The notes below the pieces were generated by a model. That model worked only from the letters and a program-made list of their open reading frames with translations, was not told the DNA's origin and searched no databases. This document shows positions 6,371-6,634 of a DNA stretch of 6,634 bases, piece after piece; position 1 is the stretch's first letter, and each line of letters starts with the position of its first letter. This DNA comes from an uncultured Lachnospiraceae bacterium (GTDB lineage Bacteria; Bacillota; Clostridia; Lachnospirales; Lachnospiraceae). The DNA lies in assembly GCA_910585625.1 (NCBI GenBank), contig CAJUFQ010000059.1, forward strand, positions 1-6,634. The letters run 5' to 3'. A program made the position numbers and the translations under genes.

Positions 6371-6399
6371 ATTGTATCACGGAAAAGTGAGAAATGCAA
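6371..6399 (-). promoter_or_regulatory. Sigma-A-type promoter of the defence operon
   Basis: On the minus strand, -35 TTGCAT (6394-6399) is followed by exactly 17 bp and -10 TACAAT (6371-6376), preceded by TGA as an extended -10. Transcription should start near 6364, leaving a 5' leader of about 20 nt before the regulator ATG. No other promoter of this quality is seen in the operon. Confidence 0.75.
6377..6390. promoter_or_regulatory. Candidate operator dyad between -35 and -10
   Basis: The minus strand reads TCACTTTTCCGTGA, with TCAC/GTGA arms and a 6-nt centre filling the promoter spacer. A repressor here would block RNA polymerase. The adjacent XRE gene product is the obvious candidate ligand. 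The arms are only 4 bp, so support is modest. Confidence 0.35.
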
Positions 6400-6453
6400 T
6401 GCGTTAGTGTATATTGATTAAAATTTGAGGAACAGGAAAATGATTGCCATGAT

Positions 6454-6518
6454 AAAAAGACCAAGGGCATTAGCTGGCTGGCAATGGCGCCAGTGTGTAT
6501 TTTGCCCTTGGCCTTTCT
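6454..6518 (-). terminator. Probable terminator of the upstream minus-strand gene
   Basis: The segments 6454-6469 and 6503-6518 pair over 14 of 16 positions, including a perfect 9-bp core CCAAGGGCA/TGCCCTTGG, with an inner CTGGC/GCCAG stem in the 33-nt loop. On the minus strand the distal arm ends in TCTTTTTAT, a U-tract. It lies 15 bp after the stop of the partial gene at the right edge and upstream of the operon promoter, as expected for a terminator insulating the operon. The large loop makes it less than canonical. Confidence 0.5.
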
Positions 6519-6533
6519 GGATTTCTGTAGGAA

Positions 6534-6634
6534 TTATTTTGATGCGTACCTAGCCTCTGCATCGCAGACCATAGAGGGTTCGAATTGTATCGGGGCTGCA
6601 AGAGAGATGTGGATGGAGCCTTCTTCGTAAGCTA
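6534..6634 (-). CDS. Possible C-terminal end of an upstream gene (partial)
   Basis: A minus-strand frame enters from the right edge and ends at TAA 6534-6536, giving 32 residues (start AYEEGSIHISLAAPIQFEPS, ending EARYASK). The composition is protein-like and the frame is followed closely by a terminator-like hairpin. I do not recognise a family. Another minus frame and one plus frame are also open here, so the assignment is tentative. Confidence 0.35.
   Translation of the reverse strand, partial: AYEEGSIHISLAAPIQFEPSMVCDAEARYASK

Noticed and set aside
6484..6630. 48-aa plus-strand ORF with a hydrophobic start
   Set aside because: It has no Shine-Dalgarno, it begins inside the hairpin loop and covers the right arm, and it is antisense to a possible gene end; probably fortuitous.
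1..6634. CRISPR array, tRNA or rRNA
   Set aside because: No regularly spaced repeats with unique spacers, no cloverleaf and no rRNA-like stretch were seen on either strand.

Overview
The window carries one compact, mostly co-directional defence operon on the minus strand, read from about 6370 down to 272. The strong GGAGG-type ribosome binding sites, moderate-to-low GC and protein types suggest a Bacillota (Firmicutes) genome, probably a gut-type Clostridia/Lachnospiraceae member. The lineage is inferred from style, not from a database match.

Layout in transcription order (high to low coordinates): the tail of an unidentified upstream gene (ends about 6534); a hairpin with a U-tract that looks like its terminator (6454-6518); a good sigma-A promoter (-35 TTGCAT, 17-bp spacer, extended -10 TACAAT, 6371-6399) with a small dyad between the two boxes; a 73-aa XRE-type regulator (6122-6343); a DinD-family protein (5254-6129); a type III restriction-modification methyltransferase, mod (3456-5261), interrupted by one in-frame amber codon at 4413-4415; the type III restriction subunit, res (1249-3462); and, after a 56-bp AT-rich gap, an Abi_C/HEPN abortive-infection protein (272-1183). 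From 271 down to 90 no gene is seen. At 1-89 there may be the end of a plus-strand gene, overlapping a perfect 13-bp inverted repeat.

How the parts fit: Mod supplies sequence recognition and methylation, and Res is the helicase-nuclease that depends on Mod. The XRE protein probably controls the operon promoter. DinD, known in E. coli as a damage-inducible RecA modulator, is translationally locked between the regulator and mod. The HEPN protein at the distal end could be a second, suicidal layer of defence. The first four genes overlap by 7-8 bp at every junction, each downstream start having a strong Shine-Dalgarno inside the preceding gene, so they are made as one coupled unit.

The most notable points are the single TAG that splits an otherwise full-length mod within its target-recognition region, the DinD-RM-HEPN composite, and a perfect 13+2+13 bp palindrome inside dinD whose half-site resembles the dyad in the operon promoter.
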